Shown here: piece by piece, positions 12,793-24,684 of the stretch
How positions within the stretch are numbered: position 1 is the first letter of the stretch
Layout: every line of letters begins with the position of its first letter
DNA from: Pelodera strongyloides
Lineage: Eukaryota > Nematoda > Chromadorea > Rhabditida > Rhabditidae
DNA: 64,000 nt
Reading direction: 5' to 3'
Assembly (NCBI GenBank): GCA_036852015.1
Contig: JAANDG010000100.1
Location: 248,001-312,000, forward strand
Position numbers and translations under genes: made by a program
Notes under the pieces: model-generated
Databases searched by the model: none
Told to the model about the DNA's origin: nothing
The model's input: the letters and a program-made list of their open reading frames with translations, nothing else

Positions 12793-13776
12793 GCTCTCTC
12801 TCGCTCTCTTTGCACTGTATGGTTTGAGAATCGAGCATGCTACCTTTCTCTGTCTGTCCCATTCACAAGAGTAATGGACATCGAACTTTAGCCAAATCTT
12901 TTGATAAGGAACTTCACATAGTACTGAAGTTTTGTTACAGACGTGTCTCGCTCCCACTCCACAGAATCGGGCCGTGGCCCTGAACAAAGTGACCGAGAAT
13001 CCCAGCAAGAGTAATGAGGATCCCGCGGTAGGACTAAGCCATTATTTACGCTAGACCATTAGACCGTAGACCGTTGGCAAAACCATTAGACTACAAAAAG
13101 TGATATTAAAAAGAGTACAAACGGCGCACCTACAAAGCTTAGGAGCCCTACTTGTGTGAATTAGTCGCTAGCCACCCAGAAGATTCTCACTTGAAAGTAA
13201 TGTGTACAATTAGCTCATGAGCCTACAGACTATCCACCCATCGAGCGCTCCAGTGTCATGGGAGAAAGCTTGCACGCATGGTGCCGCGCTTCTGGCTCAC
13301 CAGCCGCCCGTCCGCGGCGCACAATGGTTTCCTGATTGCTACCGATCAATTCTTTGGTTAGTTACTGTGTTTCCTAGAAATTGCAGAAAGCGATCTCGCC
13401 GGTATCCAGGAATCCAGTACCCCAAACAGCCGAGGGCGCGATGAAGTCGAATCGCGAGAAGAAGGAGGAAAAATCACAGAAGCAGAAAGAAGGGGCGGGG
13501 CCTGCTGTCAAAGAGGTAGGTCCCGCAATATCGATTGATTTTGTAATCGTATACCAATCGATTAATTATATCCACGTTCCTACGACGTTTTGTAAGCGGG
13601 GTAAGACCGCCTCTTACTGTTATTATCGATGTGGAACTGAAATTCTAGTGCTTTTCTATCGTTGAGTGTCGTTCATGACATGCTTAGGTTATAGAATTTT
13701 ATTTGATTGATTTGTTATTGATTATTACAGGAATTGACGCAAAACTCGCTCATGCACTCAATTAAATCAAAGAAAG

Positions 13777-13819
<43 letters not shown>

Positions 13820-14949
13820 AAGAAACAACAGAGAAGAAGGAGGAGAAGAAAGAAAAGGATAAGAAAGAGGAAAAGAAAGAGGAGGAAAAGAAGGAGGAGA
13901 AGGAAGAGCCCAAGGTACTCGGGCTTAACTATAATGGACTTATGGAAGGGGATAGCAAAACCTAAAGTTTCAAACTCAAGTTTAAACCGTTCAAACTATT
14001 TGAGATCACGTTGTTAAGGTTTGCGATAAGAGTTTATTGCGCATTGCAAGACTACGCCATTCAGGATTACACCCCGATGAAATGGTTTTGAATGGCTGAA
14101 TTTCATTCGTTAATTTAGGATGATGCTTCAACAGATCCGAAAATCGTTCCCATTGATAAAGTGAAGAAAATGGGACTGCTTGATGACTTTATTGAGGTAT
14201 AAGCCTACCTTCCTAACTAATGGTAAAGGGGCGTTTAGGTGTATGGACATGGCTATACTTATACTAGTATCCGTGGCTGTACGAATTTATATCCTAAAAC
14301 TGGAAAAAATCTCTCTTATGATCCCCAAGCTATGTTAGCGCTATCGCACTAACAATGGATATATGCCATGAATGCCACCAATTATATATCTGTTATTAGT
14401 TATGTTTCTCTATATTTTGAACTTTTGAGTTACATAATTGTGATATGTAGTTTGGTCCCTTGTCAGTACGAGCTGTTGTGAAGCATGTTCGTCTTAGGGT
14501 ATCCATTTGATTTTTTGATAAGCGTGATCAATAAACTATATTATTAATTACGATTTAGAAAAACCGTGAACAGTGGCTAAAGGAGGTGGAGGAAATGAAA
14601 ATGGAGAAGACCACGTCGGCTGAGCGGAAAGAACGCGATAAAAAGGAATATAAGGTATGGTTAATTGTAGATACGTCTACCGTGATAGTTCTAATGCCTA
14701 TTGTGCTAGTTCTTATCTTCATGGCCATTCTCGTTAGCGAGGAGTTGCTCTTTCTTGTGTTAATTATTGATTTGATCTTTCTTATGTTTAATATTGATTT
14801 TATCTTTCTTGTGTTAATTATTGATTGGTCACAGTTTCCTAATTACTAATTATGTGCAATTTGAGGTAACAATAAACGAGAAAAAGTGCGAACTGTGGGA
14901 GACGAAACAAGTGGAAACTTTGGATGAAAACGACAAAGAGGACGAATAG
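12608..14949 (+). CDS. Lysine/glutamate-rich protein, frame broken at a poly-A run
   Basis: The exons are 12608-12648, 12941-13027, 13387-13515, 13731-13914, 14119-14196, 14559-14654 and 14866-14949 (TAG). The first confident residues are CGGKKKPAPKQ, which could follow a Met-Gly N-myristoylation start, but no ATG in this frame was found. Later segments include NRAVALNKVTENPSKSN, then the repeat-like KAISPVSRNPVPQTAEG, a very basic and acidic stretch (EEKKEEEKKEEKEEPK), DDASTDPKIVPIDKVKKMG and a C-terminus ending ETLDENDKEDE. Both ends of exon 4 are phase 0, yet it is 184 bases long, one too many. It contains an uninterrupted run of 41 A. A poly-A signal-like AATAAA follows near 15030. No family is recognised. 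Charge-rich, low-complexity proteins like this are hard to classify. Confidence 0.6.
12663..12811 (+). repeat. (CT)n microsatellite in intron 1 of the lysine-rich gene
   Basis: About 150 bases of nearly pure CT with occasional C or G interruptions. It makes long open Ser/Leu (plus) and Arg/Glu (minus) readings that are not genes. Confidence 0.95.
13777..13817 (+). repeat. 41-base A homopolymer inside a coding exon
   Basis: The run sits between AAGAAAG and GAAAGAAACAACAGAG in exon 4 of the lysine-rich gene and would encode a polylysine tract. Its length sets the frame. A run of 40 or 43 would keep the downstream acidic reading, while 41 does not. Confidence 0.9.
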
Positions 14950-16579
14950 TATAGAAGGAAGGAAATAAGAAAGATTCTACATCGATCTTCCATTAAAGGC
15001 TTTAGATATGTTGCTGTGTGAATTAATTTGATAATAAAAAATTCTTCTTTGGAGGTCTGTTCTCTGTAGTTTCATTCAGTTCTTTTTATCGAAATTATAT
15101 ATTCAATACAGATGATGGAAATAATTGGTGAACCTAGCTGGAAATGATGAAAATCAATACATCGAATGCATTGATTAGCAATGTCAATAACTATGACAGT
15201 CTGGCTTTCCTTTGCGATGGGTAGGAAACGACTCTGTTCTACCGCACGTTTCCCGCGAAACAAAAATAAATCCCGCGTTTCCTGGCAGCTAATCATCCAA
15301 TCCCGCGCAATAAGAAAAGTCGCATGTTTCCTGGCAGATTAGCCAATCATGTCCCGCAATTAAACACTAGGTAAGGCATAGTGTTAGCGGCAAGGCCCCT
15401 AATTCGCGCTCGCAATAAGGACGTAATCCCGCGTTTCCAGCTTGTTTGGGAGGAAACATGGGATTACGATTACCGCTAAACTGCGAATGAGGAACATAGG
15501 AACTTCTTCCGCATTTTGAGAGAAAATACAATTTTAAATGATACGACATGTTCTTTTTCTTTGGTTTTCAAGTCAAGCAGGTGGTGTAAGGTTTAGTATT
15601 ATTTTATTAGAAACCAGCAAACATTGTGTCACATTTTTTCAGACACAATTCCTAGGGTAAAACCTAGAGTTTCTGATGTCTAGTTCATTATATATACATA
15701 TATTTCTTTGAACAGTCTGTCTTCCATACCTTTTCCCCAACTTTATTCTACTTATTATCCAGGTGTGAAGTGACCGCATGTGTCTTATCTTATCTTTGTT
15801 TCCTAAAAACGGCGTTTTCCTATCCTGTTTGTTCCCTAAAAATGAGTCCTTATTGACTTTAGTTTGCGCCATCTCAATGCAGACAAATGCATATATGTCG
15901 TGAACAAATAAGTAAATCGTAAAAGATGCTTCCACATTTTATGTTATCAAATTAAAACGTGTTTCATACTCAACCTACCATATTTTCATAGTGGATGGCT
16001 TTTCTGAGTCACTCAGTGTGTTGGTGTGTTGTCAAAGCTTGGGCAGCTACTTCCAGGTTGTTACAGTAATTATTATTAAACTCTTTATTCACAGGCATAA
16101 AAATAAGTGCAAATATGTACACAATAGTAAAATTCACATAAGTTCCTTTTTGCAGGGGACCCGTTAGTTTAGCACAAGAAGGGGTTTTCCGTTAGTGGGA
16201 ATGCTTCTTGAGTATCCGTCCGTAGCCACGTGGAGGCACTAACTGGGGGTTTTACGGACAAGGGATGATCAACAGTTTTTGGGAGAGTTGCAGGGCAAAA
16301 GATCCCCATATCGGGTACTTGGGTGGTGATCATCCCCCCAATTGGTGGGAACCAATTGGTAACCATTTGCTTACGAGGGCATGGCTGGCCTGGCTGGTTA
16401 TTAAAAAATATTAATTAGAAAAAGAGATACGAACAACTATTACCTAATTTTAAACCACAAAGGAAACTACTCAATTTTAAGATGCTACATTTACACTACT
16501 TATTTAAAAAGACATGTCCTATTATGTTTTAATACATACTTTCTACTTTTTCCTATGATTTAATAATACATGTACTTTC
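14950..16579. other. Intergenic, no gene; short palindromes
   Basis: After the 3' flank of the lysine-rich gene there is a block at 15230-15470 where TCCCGCGTTTCC recurs. It includes an inverted pair CGTAATCCCGCGTTTCC and GGAAACATGGGATTACG around 15420-15468. A small hairpin-bearing repeat is likely. No coding exon was recognised up to the foldback element. Confidence 0.4.
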
Positions 16580-16993
16580 TTAAAGGAGGAGGCTCACGAG
16601 AATGAAGTGCTCAAATAGTTTCCTTTTATCGAAAGATGATAGTATTAAATTAGATGCTTTACAAAGCAAAAGCCTTTAATTGGAAGGAGTAAATCAATAT
16701 AAAACTAAGAATTCTATTAAAATTTTGGATCGTAGTAAATAGTTGATTTCCATAGTGGGCATGCAAATTTTGTGCTGACTTGCAAAATGACTTGTAAATT
16801 TGCATGCACACTATGCAAATCAACTATTTACTACGATCCAAAATGTTTATAGGATTCATAGTTGTATATTGATTTACTCCTTCCAATTAAAAGCCCTTGC
16901 TTCGTAAAGCATGTCTTTCGGAATTTAATACCATCATCTTCCGATAAAAGGAAACTATTTGAGCACTTCATTCTCGTGAGCCTTCTCCTTTAA
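16580..16993. mobile_element. Foldback element, about 190-base inverted arms
   Basis: The left arm (TTAAAGGAGGAGGCTCACGA onward) and the right arm (ending TCGTGAGCCTTCTCCTTTAA) are inverted copies. The matching continues inward through TTTCCTTTTATCGAAAGATGAT, CCAATTAAAAGC and ATTTACTACGATCCAAAAT. Only a short AT-rich centre near 16760-16800 is not duplicated. No ORF is present, so it is a non-autonomous foldback or MITE. A half copy occurs at 32992-33150. Confidence 0.8.
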
Positions 16994-17226
16994 CCTATAC
17001 TTTTTTTTTTTTTACATATACGTAAACATTTACATACATGGAAACCCGGTAGTTGAGACAGGGTCCTGAGCTAATAAGGTGCATTCAAGGCGAACTTTTT
17101 TTCTAACGGCGAGTTGAATCAAGAAGTCGTTTCCACTATGATACTCTGACCCAGTGCTGAGTGCTTACACTGAGTCGACAAAAATTCGCCAAGAATTTTC
17201 CTCGAAAGCTACCTACAAGGACAACT

Positions 17227-17901
17227 TCAATAAAAAAACTCAAAAAGTTTTTGAAGGATTCTTCTTAAGTAAGATGTTGAATCTGAATTTCCATGCTTGC
17301 TATTACGACCTATTATATCCCGGGTGGTCTCCATACAATACATACTATATAGCGTTCCAGCTGCGCACTCTCCTCTACATATGCCACCACAAGCTCTTAC
17401 ACAGTCTTCCAACACTGAAAATACACAACATACCTATTATGTAGAATTGCACAAAAAAGTACGATAGTTTTACATTCGTTGTGAAACTTGCTTACACACA
17501 TGTTTCAAAACTAATACGTGTGTGCCACACATGCATTTTAAGTTGCATAACAGCAGGGTTTGAAACGTTGTATGTTGTATCGACGCTGTATTCCTGAGTG
17601 TAAAGCATTGCGCGATACTGCTCGATTTTGTTTGTCAGTTCATTTGCATGCAAAATATGGGAATGCAGATGTACAACATACATTTCAAAAAGCGGATGTT
17701 ATATAAGAAAGATGGGGCATTGAGTGCCCAATTAACTACTGGCCGGTACTGGCCTCTTGACATATGAAAGTTATGCGAGAAAAACAAATGACATGAAGAA
17801 AAATGATGCCACTCGAGAAAACTTACGTGGAGTGCATATAGTTGTATTATATATTCTACGGACATGCCACTTGCCATTAGCAAGATGACCATCATCATCA
17901 T
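17227..17901 (-). CDS. Candidate small secreted cysteine-rich protein, three exons
   Basis: Exon 17827-17901 encodes a signal-peptide-like start (MMMMVILLMASGMSVEY) and ends in a perfect donor (CTCCAC then GTAAGT). Exon 17500-17620 and terminal exon 17227-17414 follow in phase, giving 127 residues. The last exon carries a cysteine cluster, LEDCVRACGGICRGECAAG, then YSMYCMETTR, and ends LFEFFY. The acceptor of exon 2 (atcgag) has no pyrimidine tract, so that border is uncertain. Secretion is inferred from the hydrophobic start and the even number of clustered cysteines. No family is recognised. Dense transposon surroundings make a decayed gene possible. Confidence 0.35.
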
Positions 17902-18109
17902 CAAACGGACCGGGATCTGACGAAACTGAAAACAAATTTATAGCGGTATTTTATGTGGTTTTTGAATGCGTGGGGCAACTGCATTCTGTTATACATATTA
18001 TTGTTGCATCCTGATCAGAGACTCAGAATTATTTATTATTTATGTATAAATTAGTACCTATTACCTGAAAATACAGTTATTCAGCATAATTTTGAAAAAC
18101 AACGTACCA

Positions 18110-19155
18110 TTATTTTATCGTGAAAAAGTGCTCTGTTTTAGGTAGGTGTTTTTGGCTCTTCTCGTCATCATTGCAATGAAGTACTTAGCTAACTATCAGA
18201 AAATTTAGCGGCGACAAAAAGAGACCAATTCGGTTGTGGACTACATCTACAAAAAGTGAAAAATTCATTATGTTAATACTTAACTATTTTATGAAAATGA
18301 CCAGTCGGTCTCTTCCGACTGCAGGAATCGGCCTTCGGCCGATTGTTACCCTACTACTTAAATTTCCTATGATACTATGATTCTTTACTTTTATTTGCTA
18401 ATTATTTATTTCTATTCAACGGGGAGCCAAAATTGCGGCTGGAGAAAAGGCGTAACGATAGACGTATAGTTTTTCGCACTACTCAAACTTGGAGGCTACT
18501 ATTTGAGCAGTCACACAGGTGTAGAAGTTAAATAAAAACATGTCTGCGAACTATGCGAATGAAAATGATCTATGAAATAAATTTCACTAAGCGAGACCCT
18601 TTTCAGATATGTTACGTATTTGTCGTGTTTTGATCTACATTGTTATGTGAGACTGACAATAGGCATTTATATATTGGTATGCCACAAAAGGAGTACTACC
18701 TTACAGCTTCAAAAAATTACATTTCCTTCTTTAAATTGTCCACTTGCTCAATTCTCTTCATGTATGCTTCCATAGTTCGCAACACATTTCAAAAGTTTAC
18801 GTGAACCAGCAGACAAATGGAGCGCCGCAATTTTTGGTCCCCGTTGGATATAAATAAATAATTAGCAAATAAAAGTAAAGAATCATAGTATCATAGGAAA
18901 TTTAAGTAGTAGGGTAACAATCGGCCGAAGGCCGATTCCTGCAGTCGGAAGAGACCGACTGGTCATTTTCATAAAATAGTTAAGTATTAACATAATGAAT
19001 TTTTCACTTTTTTGTAGATGTAGTCCACAACCGAATTGGTCTCTTTTTGTCGCCGCTAAATTTTCTGATAGTTAGCTAAGTACTTCATTGCAATGATGAC
19101 GAGAAGAGCCAAAAACACCTACCTAAAACAGAGCACTTTTTCACGATAAAATAAT
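18110..19155. mobile_element. Large foldback element, about 330-base inverted arms
   Basis: The left arm, 18110-18441, and the right arm, 18819-19155, are inverted near-identical copies. Shared blocks include ATTATTTTATCGTGAAAAAG, GCTCTTCTCGTCATCATTGC, CAGTCGGTCTCTTCCGACTG and AATCGGCCTTCGGCCGATTG. The last two are short perfect hairpins themselves. The loop is about 375 bases with no ORF. The near-identity of the arms suggests recent gene conversion or recent insertion. Confidence 0.85.
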
Positions 19156-20008
19156 TTTCCTCTTTTTAGAGATATTTGGAAAATATCAGGCCTAACGCCG
19201 AACTAATTGAATGTTCATTTACGGGTTATAAATAAGTAACTCACACAATTAAATATGCATTATACACTGATTGTGAGGGTCAATTCTGCAACTTATCATT
19301 CTTCGTTGATTAAAACAGTTGGAGAACACTAGGTGTTCAATGTCTTTAGTTTTATCGAAAGATAATTTCTTTATTTTAATAAAAAATTCACACCTAATTT
19401 CATAAAGATAATTTTCCTTTAGAAAGATTATGGTCATTAGGTTAGGTGTTAGTGGTAGTTTCCAATAAACAAGCCTAATGAAACACACTTATTGTTAGTA
19501 TGAGTGGACGGAATAAATAAACTTTAACTTCTAATTATTTGCCTACAATTCGATCGCTGTTCCGCAACTATGCATTTGACTGGAAAAGTATTTAGTTCTT
19601 GTTCGTCTTCAAAAAAAACTACTAACCTATCCTAGACCCCTATACGCTGTCTTCAAAAACTACTAACCTACTAACTTCAAAAACTCCAAAAACTACTAAC
19701 CTATACTATACCCCTTTACGCTGTCTTCAAAAAATACTAACCTACTAACTTCAAAAAAAAACTTCAAAAACAATTCAAAAACTACTAACCTATACTATAC
19801 CCCTATACGCTGCATAACATGGACTATTTATGCGTGAAACCCAAATTTGTCATAAATTGATGACTTCACTAAACTGTTTTACCCTATGGCGCTCAATTTT
19901 TTTATGAATTAGGAATTAGGAAAATGAATTAGGAGTTGCATTTTTCGTGAGCCTCGAGTATCCATTGTTGCAAAAAGCTCGTCGATGCGCGAACTTGTGT
20001 TCTATTTA
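19156..20008. repeat. No gene; short tandem block at about 19605-19815
   Basis: Between about 19605 and 19815 a unit built of CTACTAACCTATACTATACC, CCTATACGCTG and CTTCAAAAA recurs three to four times with slippage. The flanks are AT-rich, and no exon was recognised. Confidence 0.5.
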
Positions 20009-20373
20009 TTGTACCGTCCCATGGAAATTTAGGCGTCCCATGAGTGGGACAACCGTCCCATGGAAATCTGACCGTCCCATGGTGCCAGAATGGATGTTAT
20101 CTCACTCAAACATTACTACATATCAACTTTTTTGGCAATGGAAAAAAAGAATAAAGTATTGAGTCGGTTGAGGTTGAGAGGGCTCTGGGACTTTGAAAGG
20201 GCCATGGGACGGTCAGATTTTCATGGGACGGTTTGGAAGTCTATGGGACGGTTGGGAGGTCCATGGGACGGCTAGATTTTCCCTTGGGACAGTTGTTCCT
20301 TTAATGGGACGTTGTTGTCCCATGAGTGGGACGGTTGGCTCCTTTGGGACGCCTAGATTTCCATGAGACGGTA
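20009..20373. repeat. Inverted-repeat element built from an ACCGTCCCATGG monomer
   Basis: The left end carries repeated ACCGTCCCATGGAAAT and GGCGTCCCATGAGTGGGACA. The right end carries the same words inverted (CCATGGGACGGT, TCCCATGAGTGGGACGGT, GGGACGCCTAGATTTCCATG). The centre, 20090-20200, is unique. The monomer is itself palindromic around CCATGG. No ORF is present. Confidence 0.7.
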
Positions 20374-22621
20374 ATTCTACAATACAATATACAATAGAGC
20401 CCGAACGAACTATCATTCCATAACTAACAATCCTTCTGCTCTACCAGTTGCGCCATTCAGCTACTGGGTCGTGAAAGCTAACAGGAATTATATAGTTAAT
20501 TAGGGACAGAGTGACTGAAGGTTAAACATTGGATTATGTAGCTTTATTCATGAAGTATTATTTGAGAAATTTCTGAATGAGAAACTTCAGTACTATGTGA
20601 GACACAGTAGTGGGCTCTATCTCCTTTTATAATTAACAAAAGATCAATGATTATGTAAACGGCACTGATAGTGTGCCAATCAAAAAAGCTAAATGTTGAA
20701 CGCAAAACGTTCGGCTTTGGCCGAAACCGAACGCACGACCTCTCGCTCTGTAGCCAAACGCTTTGCCAATGTACTACAAGGCATGTTGTTTTTGTAAGTA
20801 AAGGTCACCTCAGGCCTCTGGAGGAGTTAGGCGACCGGGAAATAATAAAAAAAAACTATTTTGCAACTTTAAAGCCTTGGAATTTCCAACTTCTCATTAA
20901 TTAACTTTTACTAGCGTCCTGACAACCCAAATTCCAATGAGTGCTGAATAAAACACTCGATATTGATATAATATTGTTCAGACAATCTTCATTTTTTTTA
21001 TTTTAATCTTTTCCGCATTCAATATTTCCCTATTCACCTACACTTCAGCAAAAGCACATGCATTTGTCAAAAGAAAAAGGGGGATCCCAGGCTACCAGCT
21101 TGAACATGTGAAAAAATAACCAAATATAAAAGAATTTATATTATATAGAAGTTGTTTTCCATGGAAAATGCTTTATTTTATAATGTACTGCGCACTGTCC
21201 GCGTAAACTATGAGGTATGAGGCAAAAGGGGCGGGGCTTCGGCTGTGCGCACAAAACTGCGAAGGTGCAATGTTCGAGGCCCCAAAAGTCTAAGAAATCG
21301 ATATCGGGGAAAGATGCTGTGAGAAAGAAATATTCTCAGCAACACTTCAGTTATCTAATGCAGAAGTTTGGGCGCAAAATTTTCATTCAGAAGCGCGCTA
21401 GGGCCGAAAATGTACCAAAAATTACCAAAATTAGCATAAAAATCAATAAATCGATAATTAGAAATCAATATTTCAAAATTCTAATGGCTTTGCTAGAATC
21501 CCGCCCCCTGATATACTATAATGAAGACCAGTTCAAAAGTGTGCCTTTGATGCCCACGAAAATTGAGGAAGGAAGGACAGAAAAAAAAAAAAATCCACAT
21601 AATACGTCAGTCGTTTTTTTAATAACTTCTCTTCAAAATGTTTTTTTCTGGCTGAGTTTTTGCAGGGTTGTAGAGGAACATTAGAAGAGTAGATTTGACA
21701 AATTAGAGCTGAGAGGGTTGTAGAGGAACATTAGAAGAGTAGATTTGACAAATTAGAGCCCATTTGGTCCAGTACTTTTTGTGCTATTAATTAATGAGTG
21801 CTCCCAGGTCCGGGAAACCCCCGGAGAAGAACCAAAAAGGGCTAGGCTGCGCCTAGCCCCAATTACTGAGAGTCGAGATAAACTATAAGATATGAAATTG
21901 TAAATCAAGAAGTTATCGACCGAAAAAGTGGTTTTACAGTACAAAATCAAGCGTCGGTATGCACAGTATCTTATCGAAAAAACTTGCCTTTTGCTTTATA
22001 GGGACGTGTATAGCAATAATTAAATTCAGAAAAGAATATTCCAACAAAGATGAGTTTTCTGATTGTATTGAATTTCATTATAGGAGTTCACTGCTCTTTT
22101 TGAAGGTGTTATTTCGGGGGAATGAATTTGCCTCGTTTTTAGAGCCAACGTTACTTTTCTTATCTTCACATTTTATTGTGATAACGGAATAAGGTCTATT
22201 CGAAAGCAACTTTTGCAATGGAAAAATTTCGGTTTAGACAGTCTTATTGTCGTTTTTAAAGCGAATGTCAAGCCTGATTCACAGATATTCTATAACACGC
22301 TGTCACAGCTACCGTAGTTTACACAATTTCTCTCGCGCTCTCCTCTTTTTCTTTGCTGACTTAAACAAATTTCTCTCGCGCCCTCCTCTTTTTCTTTGCT
22401 GTCTAACAGCAAACGGTCCTGCGGCAGAGAATAGTTCTGATTTTGTCCACACGACTCGAATCCCATACTGAAGGAGTTTTTTGGAGGGGGTTGAAATCGT
22501 TTTTCTTCTTACATGAAAGTTTTTGTTTATTTTTATTTTCACTTTCCTTACCTTCAAAAGGCAAGCGTTTTTCTGAGCCCAACATGCAAAACCGGTTTGA
22601 CAGTCCCTTTAAGGTGTTAAA
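20374..22621. other. No gene recognised; tRNA-like scraps and two tandem duplications
   Basis: Two weak tRNA-like stretches occur on the minus strand, around 20420-20480 (box A-like TAGCTGAATGG) and 20695-20775. A 50-base unit is tandemly duplicated at 21665-21759 (GGGTTGTAGAGGAACATT). A roughly 43-base unit with CTCCTCTTTTTCTTTGCTG is duplicated at 22330-22401. The 155-codon ORF at 21217-21684 lies in AT-rich sequence without coding character. Confidence 0.4.
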
Positions 22622-23458
22622 CGAATCAGTTTTGTAAGCTGATTAAGATAAAAGCAAAATTAAGCGTCGGTCACTAAAAATAAAAAAGTTATGATATGGT
22701 GAAAATTTTTACATTTGGTCACGACTCACTGGCAAAGTCCTCGTCTCTCACGGGTTTGAATCCCGTCCAGTACTAACATCGTGCTAACCTGACACGGCGC
22801 CGGGAATAATGTTAGGGCACTTCCCTTGCCTAGCCTTAGGACGGTCATTTCGCACTGTAAGCTATGTATTCCGCTTCCCTGCATTCGACCATTCGACAAC
22901 AGTCATTCCCTGCTCTCTACGCACAACTTCTCTCTACTGGGCCACAAGAACACCGCCCTGGACTGGAGCTACAATGAAGACCCCCGAATTCTGACAAAAA
23001 AGGGAACCCGAATTCTGTACGCTCACATCTAAGTGTGATGATCATATATGCCTGAAAAAAGTGGTAAATTTATGTAGAAGGACATATGAGAGGCGGGCCG
23101 GGCCCCGCCGCGCAGCGTGTGTGCGGGCGCTTGCAATGGTTCCTATAATTATACAAGTAATAACAAAAATACTAGTAGTCAAGATAATAGCGCTTCCATA
23201 CCAGGCGTGGATTTAAAACGCGACTGAATATGTTAATTCGAATATTCGAAAATTGCATGCTAATATGTCACTGTTTCTTGTTATTTGCAGTGTTGGCTAA
23301 AATAGACGATAAATTTTCATTCTATTCTTGGCCCCGCCCCCTTCTTTTTCATTTTCTGGAGCTAAATTTGAACAATTTCACCTTATCATAACTTTTTTAT
23401 TTTTAGTGACCAACGCTTAATTTTGCTTTTATCTTCCTCAGCATGAAAAACTGATTCG
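22622..23458. mobile_element. Inverted-repeat element with about 85-base ends
   Basis: The ends are inverted copies: CGAATCAGTTTT, then GATAAAAGCAAAATTAAGCG and CACTAAAAATAAAAAAGTTA on the left, and the reverse complement at 23375-23458. Inside are a tRNA T-arm-like segment (CACGGGTTTGAATCCCGTCC at about 22757) and an ORF tail at about 22900-23032 whose codons look ordinary (LLGHKNTALDWSYNEDPR). This may be a captured host fragment. No transposase was found. Confidence 0.65.
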
Positions 23459-23637
23459 ATTAATACATAGCTTCCCTAACAGTAGTTTTCTTCAAACACA
23501 TAGTAACAAATGCTTGTGAAGTGATTTCCCGATCGTCAAACAAGCGTTCAAATTCTTCGACCAATACTGACAGAGTACATAATTTCCCCACATAGTGGAT
23601 TCATACACACCCACCAATAGCCAAGAGTTTCAGTAGT

Positions 23638-24052
23638 ATTAAAGGGTCAGGCCCATTTCAAATGACCCCTATTTTTGATGATTCCATCTGATTCTCCATG
23701 TCAAATATAGTAGGATGCAATATTTTTCTAATTTTCAAGCGTAAAAATCACACACTATTCAGCAATATACCGTGGGCAGTCATACCCAACTATCTATCGC
23801 AGTTGGCACGCCCATTCGCGCTGATTGGCCAATATCGCAATTGCCACGCCCAATAGAGCATATTGCCCAATTAGCGCGAAGGGGCGTGCCAACTGCGATA
23901 AATAGTTGGGCATGGCTGGCAATGGTAAATTGTAAATTGCGAATATTGCGCGAATTTTGCGCCTGAAAATTAGAAAAATATCGTATTCTACTATATTTGA
24001 CATAAAGCATCAGATGGAATCATCAAAAATAGGGGTCATTTGAAATGGGCCT
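23638..24052. mobile_element. MITE copy 1, TTAAAGGGTCAGGCCCATTT ends
   Basis: About 410 bases with long inverted ends (GATTCCATCTGATTCTCCAT and its complement). A GC-richer centre has inverted words (ATCGCAGTTGGCACGCCC and GGGCGTGCCAACTGCGAT). Related copies lie at 24962-25376 and 56103-56510. The right terminus here is degraded (GGGCCTGACACCC). Confidence 0.8.
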
Positions 24053-24223
24053 GACACCCAGAACATCATAACCCTTGTCACCCAAACTATGCAAGTCGAC
24101 GCCGTATATGCATATATCGTGTGCCAGATAGTATTCAACATTTCGCTTGTTCAAGTATTAACGTTCCAACCGACCCAAATAATTTCAAAAGCAGAAAATG
24201 CAAATTATACAAGTTTGTAGCCC

Positions 24224-24684
24224 CTACAAATTCATATACATAAGTAGCCACCAAATACGGACTCGGAACAACGGAACTCGAACAACTACGCTCCACGCGG
24301 ACACATAGGCTCCAACAAAAAAGCCACTAAACCCCGCCCCTTCCCCTACCCCCACACATTTTATTTTCTTGTCAGGGAAGGGAGCACACAACCGAAAAAA
24401 AAAAAAAACGAAAAAAAGCAAACATAACAATAGATTTGGATTTTTGAGGGCGGGACCTCCATATTCATTGCGTAGCAAAGTTCAAGCCCTCCTCATACGA
24501 CGAACTCTAAAATAGGTATAATGAGTAAAAAACAGGAGTGAATGAGACCTCGCTGGAAAAAACCTTGAAAGGGACACGTGCACACGAGAAAAAATTTTCC
24601 TCAATTTACTTGCACAAATTGTCCGGAATTTCAGAAAAATTACTGGGAAAACTGCATTTCTTTACACCTGGAACTCGCAGAGCT
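24224..24684. other. No gene recognised
   Basis: The stretch between two repeats has poly-A and poly-T patches and CCCCTTCCCCTACCCCCAC. No splice-supported exon was seen. Confidence 0.35.

Noticed and set aside
12604..13008. 134-codon minus ORF rich in Arg and Glu, and plus ORFs rich in Ser and Leu
   Set aside because: They come from the (CT)n microsatellite.
20420..20775. Two tRNA-like stretches on the minus strand
   Set aside because: Box A or box B is only partly matched and no cloverleaf could be drawn. At best these are decayed tRNA-derived repeats.
21217..21684. 155-codon ORF, the longest not explained by a known family
   Set aside because: AT-rich with runs such as KITKISIKINKSI, no splice context, and it overlaps a tandem duplication. 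Probably chance.
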